DNA from: Xenorhabdus miraniensis
Lineage (GTDB): Bacteria; Pseudomonadota; Gammaproteobacteria; Enterobacterales; Enterobacteriaceae
Direction of reading: 5' to 3'
Assembly: GCF_002632615.1 (NCBI RefSeq)
Contig: NZ_NITZ01000002.1
Location: 25,182 to 89,181 of the forward strand
Length of the DNA: 64,000 nucleotides
Made by a program: the position numbers and the translations under genes. Under the pieces are notes generated by a model. That model was not told the DNA's origin, ran no database searches, and saw only the letters and a program-made list of their open reading frames with translations. The stretch's first letter is position 1; each line of letters starts with the position of its first letter. Below are positions 1-10,178 of the stretch, one piece after another.

Positions 1-75
1 ACGTGGATAGGCTGGGTGTGTAAGCGTTGCGAGACGTTGAGCTAACCAGTACTAATGAACCGTGCGGCTTAACCT
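1..75 (+). rRNA. rrl: 23S ribosomal RNA, 3' end (partial)
   Basis: The first 75 bases match the conserved 3' end of enterobacterial 23S rRNA, including the tract GAGCTAACCAGTACTAATGA and the terminal GGCTTAACCT. The 5' part lies outside the window. A spacer of about 93 bases, with a small hairpin at 79-95 (AACACC/GGTGTT), separates it from the 5S gene, as in a normal rrn operon. Confidence 0.95.
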
Positions 76-168
76 GACAACACCGAAGGTGTTTTGGGTG
101 AGGGTGAGAGAGATAACAGTTTCAAATTAACGCAAGAGCGCAGCTTGTTCGGGATTGAATACAGGATT

Positions 169-288
169 TGTCTGGCGGCAACAGCGCGGTGGTCCCACCT
201 GACCCCATGCCGAACTCAGCAGTGAAACGCCGTAGCGCCGATGGTAGTGTGGGGCCTCCCCATGCGAGAGTAGGACACTGCCAGACAT
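169..288 (+). rRNA. rrf: 5S ribosomal RNA
   Basis: A 120-base stretch runs from TGTCTGGCGGC to GCCAGACAT, whose ends pair to form the 5S terminal stem. The interior carries the near-invariant CCCATGCCGAACTCAG and CGCCGTAGCGCCGATGGTAG tracts. It follows the 23S end and is closed by a terminator, so it is the last gene of this rRNA operon. No distal tRNA follows it. Confidence 0.97.
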
Positions 289-304
289 TCAATTAGCCAG
301 AGAA

Positions 305-330
305 GCCACCCTTAACCGGGTGGCTTTTTT
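305..330 (+). terminator. rRNA operon terminator
   Basis: GCCACCC, a six-base loop and GGGTGGC are followed by six T. This is a rho-independent terminator directly after 5S rRNA. Confidence 0.92.
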
Positions 331-411
331 GCATTTGGGGAAAATTAAATATCGTATTCTAAGATCAACGATGGCATCTTAGTAAAATCATTTATTTATT
401 AATATGTTAGA

Positions 412-2073
412 TTAATGTACTTTTCCTTTTTCAATTCCAATCCCCGTTTGTGAACGAATAAACTGGCGACGAAACATTTCCCTTTCCTGTTGGCCTTGTT
501 TCGATGTATCAGTGATCGAAAATAACCACGCCCCGATAAATGCTATGAACATAGAAAATAGAGCGGGATATTCATAAGGATAAATCGGTTTTTCATGGCC
601 AAGAATACTGACCCAGATTGTTGGGCCGAGGATCATTAATACAACGGCTGTCATTAATCCCAACCATCCGCCAACTAAAGCTCCTCGTGTTGTCAGCTTG
701 CTCCAGTACATCGACAGTAAAATAATAGGGAAATTGCAGCTTGCAGCAATGGAGAAAGCCAAACCAACCATAAAGGCTATATTTTGCTTTTCAAATAAAA
801 TTCCCAGCCCGATAGCAACGATACCCAAAATAACGACAGTAATTTTTGACACTCTCAGCTCATCACGTTCATTGGCCTGACCCTGTTTAATGACATTGGC
901 ATAGAGATCATGGGAAACCGCTGAGGCGCCAGCTAGCGTTAATCCGGCAACGACAGCCAAAATAGTGGCAAAAGCAACAGCAGAGATAAAGCCAAGGAAG
1001 AAATCACCGCCAACGGCACTTGCCAGATGGACAGCAGCCATATTCGTGCCACCAATTAATGCCCCAGCTTCATCTTTGAATGAAGGGTTAGCACTGACCA
1101 ATAAGATTGCACCAAACCCGATAATAAACGTCAGTATATAAAAATAACCAATAAAACCGGTGGCATAGAAAACGCTTTTACGGGCCTCTTTGGCATCATT
1201 AACAGTAAAAAATCGCATGATGATATGCGGTAATCCGGCAGTACCGAACATTAATGCCAGTCCTAAAGAGAGAGCGGATATAGGATCAGACACTAATCCG
1301 CCAGGGCTCATGATTGCAGGGCCAAGAGAATGTACAGCAATGGCTTCTTTAAACAGCTCATTGAAATTGAAATTTACTGTTTTCATGACCATCAGAGCCA
1401 TAAATGTTGCTCCTGCCAGCAGCAGGATTGCTTTGATAATCTGAACCCATGTTGTTGCCAGCATCCCACCAAACAGTACATAAAGCACCATTAGAATGCC
1501 GACCAAAACAACCGCAACGTAGTAATTTAATCCAAATAGCAATTCGATAAGTTTTCCTGCCCCCACCATCTGGGCTATCAGGTATAACGCGACAACAACC
1601 AGTGAACCTATGGCGGACAACGTCCGGATAGGACGTTGCTTTAGCCGATAAGAAGCAACATCTGCAAAGGTATAACGCCCTAGATTTCTTAATCGCTCAG
1701 CAATAAGGAAGAGAATAATTGGCCAGCCAACGAGGAAGCCTATGGAATAGATCAACCCGTCATAACCGGAGGTATAAACTAGCGCAGAAATGCCCAGAAA
1801 AGAGGCTGCTGACATATAGTCACCCGCTATCGCCATTCCATTTTGGAAACCGGTAATACGCCCACCGGCGGTATAATAATCTGAGCGTGAAATGGTCCGT
1901 TTTGAGGCCCAATAAGTAATGAAAAGCGTTAACCCGACGAATAACATAAACATGACAATTGCTTGAATATTCAGGGGTTGTTTTTCTACATTACCTGAAA
2001 TGGCACCTGCTTGCGCTAAGATAGGAAAGAGGAAAGAAAATAGCGGTATTGCTAACAATACAATTTTTTTCAT
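412..2073 (-). CDS. actP: Acetate permease ActP (cation/acetate symporter)
   Basis: Inner-membrane symporter of the sodium:solute symporter family that imports acetate and other short carboxylates with a cation. The 553-residue product is almost the E. coli length. It opens with a signal-like hydrophobic segment (residues 1-22) and has about 13 further membrane segments spread to residue ~525. It is the last gene of acs-yjcH-actP: its ATG overlaps the yjcH stop by four bases, so the two are translationally coupled. Acetate taken up here is activated by Acs. Identity rests on sequence recognition together with this conserved order. Confidence 0.95.
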   Translation of the reverse strand: MKKIVLLAIPLFSFLFPILAQAGAISGNVEKQPLNIQAIVMFMLFVGLTLFITYWASKRTISRSDYYTAGGRITGFQNGMAIAGDYMSAASFLGISALVYTSGYDGLIYSIGFLVGWPIILFLIAERLRNLGRYTFADVASYRLKQRPIRTLSAIGSLVVVALYLIAQMVGAGKLIELLFGLNYYVAVVLVGILMVLYVLFGGMLATTWVQIIKAILLLAGATFMALMVMKTVNFNFNELFKEAIAVHSLGPAIMSPGGLVSDPISALSLGLALMFGTAGLPHIIMRFFTVNDAKEARKSVFYATGFIGYFYILTFIIGFGAILLVSANPSFKDEAGALIGGTNMAAVHLASAVGGDFFLGFISAVAFATILAVVAGLTLAGASAVSHDLYANVIKQGQANERDELRVSKITVVILGIVAIGLGILFEKQNIAFMVGLAFSIAASCNFPIILLSMYWSKLTTRGALVGGWLGLMTAVVLMILGPTIWVSILGHEKPIYPYEYPALFSMFIAFIGAWLFSITDTSKQGQQEREMFRRQFIRSQTGIGIEKGKVH

Positions 2074-2381
2074 TTTCTCACCTCATTGAGAATAGTGGAT
2101 GTCAGGCGATCGAATTCACCATTCGCTCGCACAACATAAATCCCCGTCAATATGAAAGAAGCAAAGATAATCCCAATACCTACGGGGATACCGCGAGTTA
2201 TACTCGTGCTTTCATTGAGAGGTGTTCCAAGCCATTCGGGTGCAAAGGCAATAAGGAAAATAAAACTAACATAAAGCACTAAAATAATGATGGATAACAA
2301 CCAGGCAAAACGTCCTCGCTTTTTAATCAACTCCTTAAAGCGGGGATTATTTTCAATCTCTTGATAAATATCAGTATTCAT
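2070..2381 (-). CDS. yjcH: DUF485 inner-membrane protein YjcH
   Basis: A 103-residue membrane protein of the DUF485 family, nearly always encoded between acs and actP. Two hydrophobic helices are visible (about residues 27-50 and 64-88) between polar ends. Its exact role is not established; it is presumed to assist the acetate permease. The coding sequence overlaps actP by four bases and starts 170 bases after acs, with AAGGAG just upstream of its ATG. Confidence 0.92.
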   Translation of the reverse strand: MNTDIYQEIENNPRFKELIKKRGRFAWLLSIIILVLYVSFIFLIAFAPEWLGTPLNESTSITRGIPVGIGIIFASFILTGIYVVRANGEFDRLTSTILNEVRK

Positions 2382-2525
2382 CAGAGTATCTCCTTGTTGA
2401 TTTTAAACGACACACCTTAAGTTACATTATGGAATGCCAGATACGAGGTGGCCGTTTCCGAGAGAATTCATGATTATTAGCCACGTCCCTGAGCAGTTAT
2501 GTACTTTTGGCGATACGTCATTCAA

Positions 2526-2541
2526 GCCGCCTTGCGGCGGC
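2526..2541. repeat. GC-rich hairpin between acs and yjcH
   Basis: Perfect six-base palindrome GCCGCC-TTGC-GGCGGC in the acs-yjcH spacer, ten bases past the acs stop on the minus strand. No T-run follows on either strand, so it is not a standard terminator. It could be a REP-like element or an mRNA-stabilising hairpin that sets the relative expression of acs and yjcH-actP. Confidence 0.5.
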
Positions 2542-2550
2542 ATATATGTT

Positions 2551-4506
2551 TTATGACATCTTTATGGATTGTTTTTCTTCCAGTAGTTTTTCAACAACGC
2601 CCGGATCAGCCAGTGTGGAGGTATCTCCTAAGTTACTGGTATCACCAGAAGCAATTTTGCGTAAAATACGCCGCATGATCTTTCCGGAACGCGTTTTAGG
2701 GAGAGAATCCGTCCAATGAAGAATATCGGGTGTTGCAATCGGGCCTATTTCTTTACGAACCCAATTTCTGACTTCGGTATACAGTTCTGGGGAAGGTTCT
2801 TCACCATGAATTAGCGTGACATAAGCGTAAATAGCTTGTCCTTTGATATGGTGAGGAATACCAACAACGGCCGCTTCAGCGATTTTGGGATAGGAAACCA
2901 ACGCTGATTCAATTTCTGCGGTTCCTAGGCGATGACCTGAAATATTCAGAACATCATCGACACGGCCTGTGATCCAGTAATAGCCATCTTCATCACGCCG
3001 GGCACCATCGCCACTGAAATACATTCCCTTAAAGGTGGAAAAATAGGTTTGTTCGAAACGTTCATGATCGCCGAATAAAGTACGTGCTTGTGCAGGCCAG
3101 GAGTCCGTGATAACGAGATTGCCTTCATTTTCTCCCTCTAAGATTTCTCCTGAATTATCGACCAATGCCGGGCTGATGCCGAAAAAAGGCAGGGTAGCGG
3201 AGCCTGCTTTGAGATCGGTCGCACCGGGTAATGGCGTAATCATGAATCCGCCTGTTTCAGTTTGCCACCATGTGTCCACGATAGGGCATTTACTATTCCC
3301 TATCTTTTGGTAATACCATTCCCATGCTTCCGGGTTAATTGGTTCACCGACAGAACCCATGATACGTAGCGACGTGCGTTTGGTTCCTTCTATGGCTTTA
3401 TCGCCTTCCGCCATCAATGCTCTAATGGCAGTTGGTGCAGTATAAATAATATTAACCTGATGCTTATCAATGACCTGACAGAGGCGATTAACATCGGGAT
3501 AGTTGGGAACGCCTTCAAACATTAAGGTCGTGGCACCACAGGATAATGGGCCATAGAGCAGATAGCTATGCCCTGTGACCCAGCCTACATCGGCTGTGCA
3601 CCAATAAATTTCACCGGGACGATAATCAAACGCGTATTTGAACGTCAGGGAAGCATAGACCAGATAACCACCGGTCGTATGCAGAACGCCTTTGGGTTTA
3701 CCGGTTGAACCAGAGGTATAAAGGATGAATAACGGATCTTCAGCATTCATCTCTTCAACAGGGCAATCTGAGCTGATATTTTCGATAAGCTCATGCCACC
3801 ATAAATCACGGCCGTCATGCCAGTTGCTGGTATTTCCTGTGCGTCTGAAGACAACCACATTAGTGACACTCGTCACAGCAGGATTGCTCAGTGCCTCATC
3901 GACATTTTTCTTCAATGGAATCGTGCGACCGGCTCTCAAACCTTCATCTGCGGTAACAATAAGCTTGGCATTAGAATCGATAACTCTGCCTGAAATTGCA
4001 TCCGGAGAAAAGCCACCAAAAATCACCGAGTGAATTGCTCCTATACGGGCACAAGCCAGCATTGCAACAGCAGCTTCTGGCACCATAGGCATATAGATAG
4101 CAATAACATCACCTTTTTTGACGCCCAGTTTTTTCAAAACATTGGCGAACTGGCAGACATCATAATGTAACTCGCGATACGTAACGTGTCGGGATTCTGC
4201 TGGATTATCTCCTTCCCATATAATGGCGGTTTGATCGCCACGCTCTTCCAGATGGCGATCGAGACAGTTGGCACTTAAATTCAGTGTTCCATCTTCAAAC
4301 CAGCGGATATTGATATGCCCTGGGTCGAAAGACGTGTTTTTGACCTTGGTGTAGGGCCTTATCCAATCCACTATTTTACCTTTTTCACCCCAAAACCCTT
4401 CAGGGTCTTGTAGCGACCATTGGTAGTCTTGTCGATATTGTTGTTTGCTTATCAGGGCCGTATCTGCAATATCAGCAGGAATAAGGTGCTTGATTATTTG
4501 AGTCAT
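2551..4506 (-). CDS. acs: Acetyl-CoA synthetase
   Basis: AMP-forming acetate:CoA ligase that converts acetate, ATP and CoA to acetyl-CoA in the cytoplasm. It shows the adenylation motif [11 protein letters not shown], the TWWQTETGG acyl-adenylate motif and, near the C terminus, [11 protein letters not shown], which holds the lysine controlled by acetylation in this family. The start is placed at 4506 ([10 protein letters not shown]): this gives 651 residues, aligns with E. coli MSQIHKHTIP and has AAGGAG eight bases upstream. An in-frame TTG at 4524 would put that ribosome site inside the gene. First gene of acs-yjcH-actP. Confidence 0.96.
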   Translation of the reverse strand: MTQIIKHLIPADIADTALISKQQYRQDYQWSLQDPEGFWGEKGKIVDWIRPYTKVKNTSFDPGHINIRWFEDGTLNLSANCLDRHLEERGDQTAIIWEGDNPAESRHVTYRELHYDVCQFANVLKKLGVKKGDVIAIYMPMVPEAAVAMLACARIGAIHSVIFGGFSPDAISGRVIDSNAKLIVTADEGLRAGRTIPLKKNVDEALSNPAVTSVTNVVVFRRTGNTSNWHDGRDLWWHELIENISSDCPVEEMNAEDPLFILYTSGSTGKPKGVLHTTGGYLVYASLTFKYAFDYRPGEIYWCTADVGWVTGHSYLLYGPLSCGATTLMFEGVPNYPDVNRLCQVIDKHQVNIIYTAPTAIRALMAEGDKAIEGTKRTSLRIMGSVGEPINPEAWEWYYQKIGNSKCPIVDTWWQTETGGFMITPLPGATDLKAGSATLPFFGISPALVDNSGEILEGENEGNLVITDSWPAQARTLFGDHERFEQTYFSTFKGMYFSGDGARRDEDGYYWITGRVDDVLNISGHRLGTAEIESALVSYPKIAEAAVVGIPHHIKGQAIYAYVTLIHGEEPSPELYTEVRNWVRKEIGPIATPDILHWTDSLPKTRSGKIMRRILRKIASGDTSNLGDTSTLADPGVVEKLLEEKQSIKMS

Positions 4507-4877
4507 ATTTTTATCTCCTTGCAATTGTTAATACTATGTCAAAACAACGTTAACTAAAGTGCAAGGAGAATTTTTGTTTCTTTTTTGCGCGGAAGATCAC
4601 GCAATAAAGAGAATGAATTTCATGGAATGATCATTTAGTGCAGTGTCATTGGGTGAAGTTAAGTAAGGTTGTCAGTTATATCTGTGGTTAAAAATTTCAT
4701 AAAGTCGATTTTGTTTAGATTTTCAGTTTAATTCTAGTATGAAACGCGAGCCTATAGAAGAAAACCATAGTGAATACATGGAATTGATAATCATTTTCAT
4801 TATCATTCAATTCACTATAATAATCATCCTGTCTACAAAGTGTGAGTTTTATATATTTTAACAACTGGAGATATGAC
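4507..4877. promoter_or_regulatory. Divergent acs/sodA control region
   Basis: A 371-base AT-rich spacer between the divergent acs and sodA starts. Apart from the Fur-box-like site listed separately, no gene, tRNA or clear hairpin is visible. acs is CRP-activated in E. coli, but I could not find a convincing CRP palindrome here. Confidence 0.5.
4786..4804. promoter_or_regulatory. Fur-box-like operator upstream of sodA
   Basis: GATAATCATTTTCATTATC matches the 19-base Fur consensus at 16 of 19 positions and is itself nearly palindromic. It lies about 75-92 bases before the sodA ATG. Fur repression of sodA is known in E. coli, so iron control of this Mn-dependent enzyme is the natural reading. 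Confidence 0.75.
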
Positions 4878-5504
4878 ATGAGCTATTCACTGCCTTCTCT
4901 GCCTTACTCTTATGATGCTCTAGAGCCTCATTTCGATAAACAAACGATGGAAATTCATCATACCAAGCACCATCAGACTTATGTCACTAACACGAATACA
5001 GCTCTGGAGGCTTTCCCTGAATTAAGCGGGCTGGATATTGACGACCTAGTCCAGCATCTTGATAAAGTGCCTGCTGATAAGCGTACTTTTGTTCGCAATA
5101 ATGCAGGCGGGCACTCAAACCACAGCTTGTTCTGGAAAGGCTTAAAATTGGGTACTGAATTGTCTGGTGTTTTGAAAGCGGCTATTGAGCGCGATTTTGG
5201 AAGTATCGACAGCTTCAAAGAAAAATTTGAACAAGCGGCAGCCACGCGTTTTGGTTCTGGCTGGGCATGGTTGGTGCTGAAAGAGGGTGGCAAGCTGGCG
5301 GTTGTTTCAACGGCCAATCAGGATAGCCCGCTTATGGGTGAAGAGATCGCAGGTGCTTCTGGTTACCCGATTGTGGGTTTGGATGTGTGGGAGCACGCTT
5401 ATTATCTGAAGTATCAGAACCGTCGTCCCGACTACATTAAAGCATTCTGGCATGTCGTTAACTGGGATGAGGCTGCAAGACGTTACGAAGAAAAAATTAA
5501 ATAA
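4878..5504 (+). CDS. sodA: Superoxide dismutase [Mn]
   Basis: Cytoplasmic Mn-dependent enzyme that dismutates superoxide to O2 and H2O2. The 208-residue sequence follows E. coli SodA closely. The four metal ligands are recognisable: the first His in HHTKHHQTY, the His in HSNHSLFW, and Asp and His in DVWEHAYY. The start is [10 protein letters not shown] at 4878, with GGAG upstream; a longer reading frame back to 4842 has no family support. A Fur-box-like site and AT-rich promoter precede it and a strong terminator follows. Confidence 0.96.
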   Translation: MSYSLPSLPYSYDALEPHFDKQTMEIHHTKHHQTYVTNTNTALEAFPELSGLDIDDLVQHLDKVPADKRTFVRNNAGGHSNHSLFWKGLKLGTELSGVLKAAIERDFGSIDSFKEKFEQAAATRFGSGWAWLVLKEGGKLAVVSTANQDSPLMGEEIAGASGYPIVGLDVWEHAYYLKYQNRRPDYIKAFWHVVNWDEAARRYEEKIK

Positions 5505-5528
5505 GTGCTAAAAAACTCCTCTCTTGAT

Positions 5529-5560
5529 AATGCTGGTCACCACAGTGATCAGCATTTTTA
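5529..5560 (+). terminator. sodA terminator
   Basis: AATGCTGGTCAC-CACA-GTGATCAGCATT, a 12-base stem with one G-T pair, followed by TTT and an AT-rich tail. Confidence 0.88.
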
Positions 5561-5626
5561 TTATTCATAATTTTTCTTTATTATTTAGCATTCTTTCTGC
5601 TTCACGATTAAAGGCACCATGCAATA

Positions 5627-6040
5627 ATGAAAAAGAACGCTGTCATGATAGTAGCAACCCTTATCGTATCCTCTCTCATGGTCGGATGCTCACAACCAAA
5701 GAGTAGTGCTGAACGCAACGCCAAGCATTTCATTTATGCTTCTAACGACGATTTTGACCCCAATTTCCAAACTCAAATATACGATAGCATCCAGCTTTCT
5801 GTACCTTATTTTGAACAGTTCTGGCAACTGGGTAAAAAGGACAGGGAAGCCGGAGTGACACCGGAAGATGCGCAGCAACGTGTAAGTTACTTCAGCAGTG
5901 ATGAGTTTCTGAACTCTCTTCAGAGAAAATCATGGTTTGCAGGTAAGGTTTACAACGAGACTGCTTCACCAAAATGGCTCAAGGCCATGTCTGAAGCCAT
6001 CTCTGCCACTTATACAGACGGTTACGAAGGCCGGAATTAA
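5627..6040 (+). CDS. Exc2-like small lipoprotein
   Basis: A 137-residue predicted lipoprotein. A charged N terminus and hydrophobic stretch lead to the lipobox LMVGC, so Cys21 would be lipidated after signal-peptidase II cleavage. The mature part has features I associate with the Exc2 family of enterobacterial lipoproteins: AERNAKHF near the start, a central FEQF/GKKDREAG segment with QQRV, and a C-terminal KAMSEA...TYTDGYEG. Function in this family is unknown; the name comes from plasmid entry-exclusion proteins and does not imply that role here. It appears monocistronic. The ribosome-binding site is weak. Confidence 0.6.
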   Translation: MKKNAVMIVATLIVSSLMVGCSQPKSSAERNAKHFIYASNDDFDPNFQTQIYDSIQLSVPYFEQFWQLGKKDREAGVTPEDAQQRVSYFSSDEFLNSLQRKSWFAGKVYNETASPKWLKAMSEAISATYTDGYEGRN

Positions 6041-6143
6041 TGCTTTGGGGGGGAAATTTCCCTCCATCGTGAATTGAAGTGAGGCTTGCCGCGTTTATCC
6101 GCTCAGGGTAATATTTATACTCGTCTATTGAGGAGGAATAGAG

Positions 6144-6815
6144 ATGTATTACCTACAGGTATATAGAGGCAAAATAATTTCCTCCGAAAAATGGGGTTCC
6201 AGTGCAATTAACAAACTGCTGGTGAATGGCCGTTTACAGCTTACCTCTCTTGGTCTGGAAGGTGATGAACAGGCAGAAACCCGTTTTCATGGCGGGCCTG
6301 ATCGCGCGCTTTGTCATTATCCTATGGAACATTATCTCTTTTGGAAAAGGCAATTTCCTGAATTAACAGAATTATTCTCACCACCATTGTTTGGTGAAAA
6401 CTTATCTACGGAAGGTATGACGGAAGAAAATGTTTATATTGGGGATATATTCCAGTGGGGAGACGTTTTGATTCAGGTCACACAGCCCCGCGCTCCTTGT
6501 TATAAACTCAATCATCTTACTGGAATTAATAACTTTTCTGCCATCATGCAAGATAGTGGATATTGTGGTTGGCTATATCGTGTTATTTCTTCTGGTTTTG
6601 TCAGCGTGAGTGAACCGATAAGATTGCTGAGTCGCAATAGTGATATTTCTGTTAAAGAAGCCATCTCCATTGCTTTCCATAGTCCATTTGATGAAGAACA
6701 ATATCAACGTTTAATGAGAGCAGCGGGGTTATCCGCCAGTTGGAACCTGAAGATGCAGCAACGGATATTGCATGGAAAAATTGAAGATTTCAGTCGTCGT
6801 TTATTTGGAAAGTAA
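6144..6815 (+). CDS. yiiM: MOSC-domain protein YiiM (N-hydroxylated base resistance)
   Basis: Molybdenum-cofactor-dependent MOSC protein. E. coli YiiM protects against 6-hydroxylaminopurine and reduces N-hydroxylated compounds. The 223-residue product keeps the family hallmarks: LGLEGDEQAE, HGGPDRALCHYP, FGENLSTEGM and QPRAPCYKLN, the last holding the cysteine thought to ligate Mo. The C terminus ends in GKIEDFSRRLFGK as in the E. coli protein. AGGAGGAA precedes the ATG. Transcription is probably independent, and the next gene downstream is an unrelated AT-rich insertion. Confidence 0.92.
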   Translation: MYYLQVYRGKIISSEKWGSSAINKLLVNGRLQLTSLGLEGDEQAETRFHGGPDRALCHYPMEHYLFWKRQFPELTELFSPPLFGENLSTEGMTEENVYIGDIFQWGDVLIQVTQPRAPCYKLNHLTGINNFSAIMQDSGYCGWLYRVISSGFVSVSEPIRLLSRNSDISVKEAISIAFHSPFDEEQYQRLMRAAGLSASWNLKMQQRILHGKIEDFSRRLFGK

Positions 6816-7114
6816 AATTCTTTTAATTTTAAAGAATCATTAAACAATATGCTATTATAATCCCGTAGACGGTAACTATATTCTTGTTATCGTCATATTT
6901 ATTTTTATCTTTTAAATTTTTTCTTTGCATTTATTCTTATTGTTAAATAGGTTATGTTTACATATTAGAGTAAAAATATAGGTTTTTATTGTGATATATA
7001 TCACAAAAGTATACTCTAAGATTATTAAAATGAATTCTCCATACGGATTAATAATATTACGGGAATATTAAAGTAAAACAACATTAAAATATTAATTATT
7101 ATGAAGGGGTATTT
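6816..7114. other. AT-rich spacer before the glycosyltransferase gene
   Basis: Nearly 300 bases of very AT-rich sequence with no open frame of note. It probably contains the promoter of the following gene. No mobile-element end was recognised. Confidence 0.5.
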
Positions 7115-8302
7115 ATGAAGATTCCAAAAAAAATTCATTATTTTTGGGTTGGAAGTAAAATTTCCGAGAAAGATTTAAGGCGTATCATTGCAATAAAATC
7201 TGAGAATCCTGGTTTTGAAGTTAATATTTGGGGGCTGAAAAATGTTAAATCATTAATATTGAATAGATTAACAAATCTTACTTTTAAGTATAATGATGCT
7301 GTTCTTGATATTGGGGAGTTATTTGGAAATCAATTTGTATATAGAGATATTGAAACGGCATTTAATTTCTTAATAAATCACTCTTCATCGCTTATTGACA
7401 CAGATTTTACACGTGATTTGTATGAGAAGAAAAGAGCTGAATTAACCAATCTTGGTGTACGTTATAATAATGACCCTACGAGAATGAATTTTTTACATCG
7501 GGTATTTCATCCAACCAGTTCTGGTGTGCGTTCTAATGATTATTCTAAGGTAATACGTTTCTTACATCATATATTTCATCTTCAGTTACATGGTGATTTT
7601 AAAAACTATGCCTCTGCCAGTGATATTGCGCGTTTGGTTATTTTGTATATGGAAGGTGGGATATATCTTGATGTTGATGTTGAACTCACTGATTCAGATA
7701 TAAAATATATGCAATCTTACTGCTTTGGTCAGAATTTACCTATCGAAAAACGCTTTAACCGAAGAGCAAGGTTTGAAAAATTAGAGCTTAAATCGGATAT
7801 AGGTTTTGGTGATTGTCATGGAATGGGATGGGGAAGAGTAAGCCAGAGTGATGAAAAATGGAATATAAGATATCTCGATGCCTGTAGAATAAAAAAATTA
7901 GTTTATAATGAGTTTTCAAATGGCATTATTGCTGCACAACCCCGATCAGAAAAAATCATGGCTCTTTTAGTTTTTATTGCCTGTAATATTAAAAAGTATT
8001 CTTATAATCAAGAGGATAAAACATTAAGCTCTAAATGGAGAACGGGAATTGTTCCTCATTTACCTTCTATGAACACACCTTCGTATCGTAGATGTCGCCG
8101 GCTTGATTTAACTGTCGATATGACAGGGCCACAGTCTTATCAAGAGCTTTTTTCTATAGTTAAAAATAAAGAGTTGGATAATCAACATGAAATTGATTTT
8201 ATTAGTCCTCCCAGAAATTGGCAAATGAATAGTGGCTTAGATTTAATGTTTAAAAAGGTTGATACTAAAGCTGATTGGGCAACGGTGAAAAATAAAAAAT
8301 AA
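7115..8302 (+). CDS. TcdA/TcdB-type (GT44) glycosyltransferase, putative toxin
   Basis: The 395-residue product looks like an isolated catalytic domain of the clostridial large-toxin type, which modifies host small GTPases with a sugar nucleotide. Supporting motifs: PKKIHYFWVG at residues 4-13 (nucleotide-sugar strand), ASASDIARLVILYMEGGIYL leading into DVDVEL with the metal-binding DxD at residues 186-188, then NGIIAAQP and TGPQSY as in Gly_transf_sug folds. There is no signal peptide and no translocation or receptor domain, so delivery would need a secretion system or cell lysis. The gene is visibly more AT-rich than its neighbours, has AT-only flanks and an AGGGG ribosome site, and sits between core genes, all suggesting acquisition. 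Target and sugar are unknown. Confidence 0.75.
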   Translation: MKIPKKIHYFWVGSKISEKDLRRIIAIKSENPGFEVNIWGLKNVKSLILNRLTNLTFKYNDAVLDIGELFGNQFVYRDIETAFNFLINHSSSLIDTDFTRDLYEKKRAELTNLGVRYNNDPTRMNFLHRVFHPTSSGVRSNDYSKVIRFLHHIFHLQLHGDFKNYASASDIARLVILYMEGGIYLDVDVELTDSDIKYMQSYCFGQNLPIEKRFNRRARFEKLELKSDIGFGDCHGMGWGRVSQSDEKWNIRYLDACRIKKLVYNEFSNGIIAAQPRSEKIMALLVFIACNIKKYSYNQEDKTLSSKWRTGIVPHLPSMNTPSYRRCRRLDLTVDMTGPQSYQELFSIVKNKELDNQHEIDFISPPRNWQMNSGLDLMFKKVDTKADWATVKNKK

Positions 8303-8367
8303 TCGTTTTATTGATTTTTTTCTACTTTATGTTCGAAGGTCTTATGAATATGCCAAAGAAAACCACC

Positions 8368-8402
8368 AAAAAGCCAAAGGCGATCTATTGATCACCTTTG
8401 GC
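8368..8402 (-). terminator. Terminator of the dam-trpS operon
   Basis: GCCAAAGG-C-GATC-TATT-GATC-A-CCTTTGGC forms a stem with one mismatch. On the minus strand it begins 15 bases after the trpS stop and runs into TTTTT. Confidence 0.85.
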
Positions 8403-8416
8403 GATGAATAACATGA

Positions 8417-9451
8417 TTACGGATGAGCAATAAGCCCTACTGCTTCATAAACTTTATCCAAAGTTGCCTGAGCACGAGCCTGAGCTTTAGCTGCCCCTTC
8501 TGCCATGATTTGGTTAAGCAAGGCTTCATCATTACGGAAATGGTGGAAACGCTCTTGTAAGCCAGTTAACATTTCACATACGGCATCAGCAACCGCCCCT
8601 TTTAAATGGCCATACATTTTGCCTTCAAACTCAGCTTCCAACTCAGGGATAGTTTTGCCTGTTACGCCAGCAAGAATATCCAGCAAGTTAGAAACACCAG
8701 GTTTATTTTCCAGATCATAACGTACACGAGGTGGCTCTTCAGAATCTGTAACGGCACGTTTGATTTTCTTGGCGACAGATTTTGGATCTTCAAGCAATGC
8801 GATGAAGTTACTGTGGTTATCATCCGACTTCGACATTTTCTTGCCCGGATCTTGCAATGCCATCACGCGAGCGCCCTCTTTTGGAATGAATGGCTCTGGG
8901 ACAGTGAAGATATCACCATATAAGGCGTTAAAACGCAGTGCCAAATCACGGGTCAACTCAAGATGCTGTTTCTGGTCAATGCCCACAGGGATTTGATTGG
9001 CCTGATAAAGTAAAATATCAGCGGCCATCAGAACAGGATAATCAAACAGGCCCGCATTAATGTTTTCTGAATGACGGGCAGATTTATCCTTAAACTGAGT
9101 CATACGGCTGAGTTCACCGAAATAGGCGTAGCAGTTCAGTACCCAGGCCAATTGAGTATGTTGTGGAACATGTGACTGAACAAAAATGGTGCTTTTCTTT
9201 GGATCGATACCACAAGCAAGGTAAAGCGCCAGCGTATCCAGAGTGCGTTTTCTCAGTTCATCGGGATCTTGGCGCACAGTAATGGCATGCTGGTTAACGA
9301 TGCAGTAGATGCAATCATATTCATCTTGCATTTTTACCCACTGACGCAATGCCCCCATATAGTTACCGATGGTCAATTCACCGGAAGGTTGTGCGCCGCT
9401 GAATACAATAGGTTTTTGGGAGTTCGATTTCATTACAGTGGGTTCATTCAT
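8417..9451 (-). CDS. trpS: Tryptophanyl-tRNA synthetase
   Basis: Class I aminoacyl-tRNA synthetase charging tRNA-Trp. It has the HIGH-equivalent TIGNY in [18 protein letters not shown] and the KMSKS loop KKMSKSDDN. At 344 residues it carries about ten extra N-terminal residues ([11 protein letters not shown]) relative to E. coli; the ATG at 9451 has AGGAAG upstream, while an internal Met at residue 7 is also possible. It is the last gene of the dam superoperon, four bases after gph, followed by a terminator. Confidence 0.96.
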   Translation of the reverse strand: MNEPTVMKSNSQKPIVFSGAQPSGELTIGNYMGALRQWVKMQDEYDCIYCIVNQHAITVRQDPDELRKRTLDTLALYLACGIDPKKSTIFVQSHVPQHTQLAWVLNCYAYFGELSRMTQFKDKSARHSENINAGLFDYPVLMAADILLYQANQIPVGIDQKQHLELTRDLALRFNALYGDIFTVPEPFIPKEGARVMALQDPGKKMSKSDDNHSNFIALLEDPKSVAKKIKRAVTDSEEPPRVRYDLENKPGVSNLLDILAGVTGKTIPELEAEFEGKMYGHLKGAVADAVCEMLTGLQERFHHFRNDEALLNQIMAEGAAKAQARAQATLDKVYEAVGLIAHP

Positions 9452-9455
9452 TTTA

Positions 9456-10178
9456 TTAAGCTTCCTGTCTTTTCAGAGTGGATAATAGTTTCAAAGTGGA
9501 TAGTCCAATCGTTGGAAGTAGATCCGGAAAATGGTCTAATACGTAATTTGGCTGGCTTGATGCTATAGATTCTCCGTAGTTATATCCATAGGTCAAACCA
9601 ACGCAAGGACAGCCTGCGGCTTGTGCTGCCAAAATATCATTGCGAGAATCACCCACAAAAAGCAATTCTTCTTTATGTAGGCCAAACATACCCATTGTTA
9701 GATACAGCGGTGCAGGATGTGGTTTCTTCTCTTTAACATCATCACCGCCCAACACCAACGAAAAGTATTCACTGATACCCAATGATTCCAGCAATGGGGC
9801 AATAAAAGGTGTGGGCTTATTAGTGACAATCGCCATGGGCAAATTGTGTTTTGCCAGTTCTGCCAACGTCTCTTTTACATGAGGAAACAGTTGGCTGCCT
9901 GTGGTGACGCTGGTTTCATAAAACGCATCAAACAGTTTGCGGGTTTCTTGGTGCAATTCAGGAGAAGCTTCAACACCCGCCCATTTTAGTGCGCGTTCAA
10001 CCATGACATCCGCCCCGTTGCCTATCCAAATAGCAACTCGCTCTTTGCCCGCAGCGGGCAAGCCCTTGGCAATCAGGGCTTGATCCAACGCATTTGCCAG
10101 ACCGCTGGCACTGTCCACCAGTGTGCCATCCAGATCAAATGCGATGGCACGAATTCCTTCTACTACGTTATTTGTCAT
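9456..10178 (-). CDS. gph: Phosphoglycolate phosphatase
   Basis: HAD-superfamily hydrolase that dephosphorylates 2-phosphoglycolate, a product of DNA 3'-end repair. HAD motif [11 protein letters not shown] is at residues 14-23, motif II is in VTNKPTPF and the C-terminal motif is FVGDSRND. The 240-residue product is slightly shorter than the E. coli enzyme. Its ATG overlaps the rpe stop codon by four bases, so translation is coupled. Position between rpe and trpS supports the specific assignment over other HAD phosphatases. Confidence 0.94.
   Translation of the reverse strand: MTNNVVEGIRAIAFDLDGTLVDSASGLANALDQALIAKGLPAAGKERVAIWIGNGADVMVERALKWAGVEASPELHQETRKLFDAFYETSVTTGSQLFPHVKETLAELAKHNLPMAIVTNKPTPFIAPLLESLGISEYFSLVLGGDDVKEKKPHPAPLYLTMGMFGLHKEELLFVGDSRNDILAAQAAGCPCVGLTYGYNYGESIASSQPNYVLDHFPDLLPTIGLSTLKLLSTLKRQEA

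Noticed and set aside
2526..2541. Rho-independent terminator between acs and yjcH
   Set aside because: The hairpin is strong but no T-run follows on the minus strand, and the genes are expected to be cotranscribed.
4507..4524. Upstream TTG start for acs
   Set aside because: It would place the AAGGAG ribosome site inside the coding sequence and adds residues absent from other Acs proteins.
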